Below are positions 62,821-64,000 of a DNA stretch of 64,000 nucleotides, piece after piece. Origin of the DNA: Drosophila miranda (lineage: Eukaryota; Arthropoda; Insecta; Diptera; Drosophilidae); assembly GCF_003369915.1 (NCBI RefSeq), contig NC_046676.1, forward strand, positions 15,482,001-15,546,000, in the 5' to 3' direction. Numbering within the stretch: position 1 is the stretch's first letter; each line of letters begins with the position of its first letter. Below the pieces are notes generated by a model that searched no databases, had not been told where the DNA came from, and saw nothing but the letters and a program-made list of their open reading frames with translations. The position numbers were made by a program, and so were the translations under genes.

Positions 62821-64000
62821 ATGTATCAGCCTCCGACTCCAGCGCAGCAGGTGCCTCTTCTACCGCCGCCCGCTGAAGACCCACCGCCACCTGGTGTGAA
62901 GGATCCCAGCTCATCCTCCTACAACTACAGCCAAAACGCTACGCCCCCGGTGAACGACTACGCTCAGTGCTCTACACCTTATTACAGGTATCCAGACGCC
63001 GCCTCTTTTAACGCTTCAGCAGCGCCAACTTTCGATCCCTACCATCAAGGAGCGTACGGGTATGAGGGTTATCAGTACCAAGGACCACCGTACGCCCAAT
63101 ACGACCAAGGCGCGTATGCATACGAAGGCTACAAATACCAAGATCGGTACTCGTACACGCCGAACTCTCGCCCGACTAACCCAAGACCCCAGTCGTACAA
63201 TTTGAATCCAGTCTACGGAAACCACTCGGGGGAGTACAGTTACTCCAAGCGATATGATCCACGACATGCGTACTACCCGCAGAGGGAGCCGCGCCCATCG
63301 CAGCATTATTACCCTCCAAGAGGTGCGCCAGCCGAGGAGTATGGCCCTCGGAGCTATCGAGAAAGATACGAGCCAGCAGATGGGAAAGCGCCGCAATCCA
63401 AGACAAAACCAAAAGTGGAAACTGAGCGAGATCGCCTTCTCCGCCAATGGTGCTCCAACTATTGCGAGAAGCCAGAGGATTACATTGAGAAAATGAATGC
63501 CCTCAACGAGACGGCAGCCACAGTCGAGTCTTGGGTACGCTCCTCGCCAGCCGAGCCATATTACGAACGCACCAATAACGAAAATGAGGTCAGGAGCAAA
63601 AAGCGTTTGCAAAAACTGTGCGATCTCTTTGAGGACGAGCTACTTAAGCGAGCAGATCGAGTGCGCAAGACATTGCCTGTCTATGCGCCGCCTCCGAGGA
63701 AGGCGCGACGTCGCCTCTGCAAGCACAAACACAAGTCGGAGGCCTGCTCCTCGTCGTCCGATGACGACTCGGACGAAGACGGCTTCAAGGTCGAGCAGGA
63801 CTGCTGCATGGAGGAGTTGTCGCGCAAGGTGCAGCATCCGCAGCGTGTTCATGCCGATCTCTGGCACAACGACGCGGGCGAGATGAATGACGGTCCCCTA
63901 TGTCGCTGCTCTGCCAAGTCGCGTCGCAGCGGTATCCGGCATGGCATATATCCCGGAGAGACCGGCTACAAGCTGTGCGACAAGGCCACAAACAACGCCA
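62821..64000 (+). CDS. drosha: Drosha, N-terminal part (runs off window)
   Basis: The frame is open from the ATG at 62821 to the window end: 393 codons plus one base, without a stop. The first 190 residues are rich in proline, tyrosine and arginine (MYQPPTPAQQVPLLPPP; repeated GAYGYEGYQYQ-like units), as in the proline-rich Drosha N-terminus. The central-domain start is recognisable: QWCSNYCEKPEDYIEKM, KRLQKLCDLFEDEL, a basic CKHKHK patch, a serine/aspartate run, then EMNDGPLCRCSAKSRRSGIRHGIYPGE, in which the Cys residues belong to the conserved zinc-binding region. The RNase III domains lie beyond the window. Drosha pairs with Pasha/DGCR8 in the nuclear Microprocessor to cut primary microRNAs. 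Its head-to-head position with rnh1 agrees with D. melanogaster. Confidence 0.95.
   Translation, partial: MYQPPTPAQQVPLLPPPAEDPPPPGVKDPSSSSYNYSQNATPPVNDYAQCSTPYYRYPDAASFNASAAPTFDPYHQGAYGYEGYQYQGPPYAQYDQGAYAYEGYKYQDRYSYTPNSRPTNPRPQSYNLNPVYGNHSGEYSYSKRYDPRHAYYPQREPRPSQHYYPPRGAPAEEYGPRSYRERYEPADGKAPQSKTKPKVETERDRLLRQWCSNYCEKPEDYIEKMNALNETAATVESWVRSSPAEPYYERTNNENEVRSKKRLQKLCDLFEDELLKRADRVRKTLPVYAPPPRKARRRLCKHKHKSEACSSSSDDDSDEDGFKVEQDCCMEELSRKVQHPQRVHADLWHNDAGEMNDGPLCRCSAKSRRSGIRHGIYPGETGYKLCDKATNNA

Overview
The window is insect nuclear DNA, and almost certainly Drosophila. It has short introns with GT-AG ends, Drosophila core-promoter motifs (Motif 1, Motif 6, DRE) and a run of genes (Cul1, Or43b, Kdm4A, rnh1, drosha) that belongs to the 43F-44A interval of D. 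melanogaster chromosome arm 2R (Muller element C). The proteins differ enough from what I remember of D. melanogaster, and there is a (GTCC)n-bearing mini-me/SGM-like element, so I would guess another Sophophora species such as one of the obscura group. The species is inference, not proven here.

Layout. 1-14.4 kb is gene-poor non-coding DNA with simple repeats, G-rich tracts and an unexpected set of perfect CRE octamers (TGACGTCA). 14.4-19.1 kb is a repeat island: a mini-me/SGM-like element between two ~220-bp direct repeats, the 3' end of a jockey-like LINE on the minus strand, a 48-unit minisatellite based on a 39-bp unit, and a 43-bp inverted piece of the same LINE. 20.4-43.6 kb is one large gene on the plus strand: a probable non-coding first exon ending at a strong donor (21432), an ~8.9-kb intron, and three coding exons for a 923-residue protein with a C-terminal membrane segment. 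I do not recognise its function.

44.0-64.0 kb is gene-dense: a FAM174-type membrane protein (-), a decayed fragment of an arrow/LRP5-6-like receptor gene (+, pseudogene), Cul1 (+), the odorant receptor Or43b (-), the histone demethylase Kdm4A (-), an SLC17-type transporter (+), a PIG-X-like GPI-anchor biosynthesis subunit (-), ribonuclease H1 rnh1 (-), and the 5' part of drosha (+), which runs off the end. Exon boundaries for each were placed by GT-AG sites that keep the frame and give family-typical lengths (Cul1 774, Or43b 407, Kdm4A 492, SLC17 477, PIG-X 271, RNase H1 311 or 324 aa).

Most genes here are unrelated housekeeping functions placed side by side (ubiquitin ligase scaffold, demethylase, GPI mannosylation, RNA-DNA hybrid removal, microRNA processing), with one tissue-specific receptor gene. 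What links several of them is promoter sequence: Cul1, the PIG-X gene and rnh1/drosha each start beside a copy of the same ~200-bp AT-rich repeat, in the same polarity, with its GGTATATTT (Motif 6) end facing the gene. That shared promoter repeat, the LINE-flanked minisatellite and the receptor-gene relic are the most unusual things in the window.
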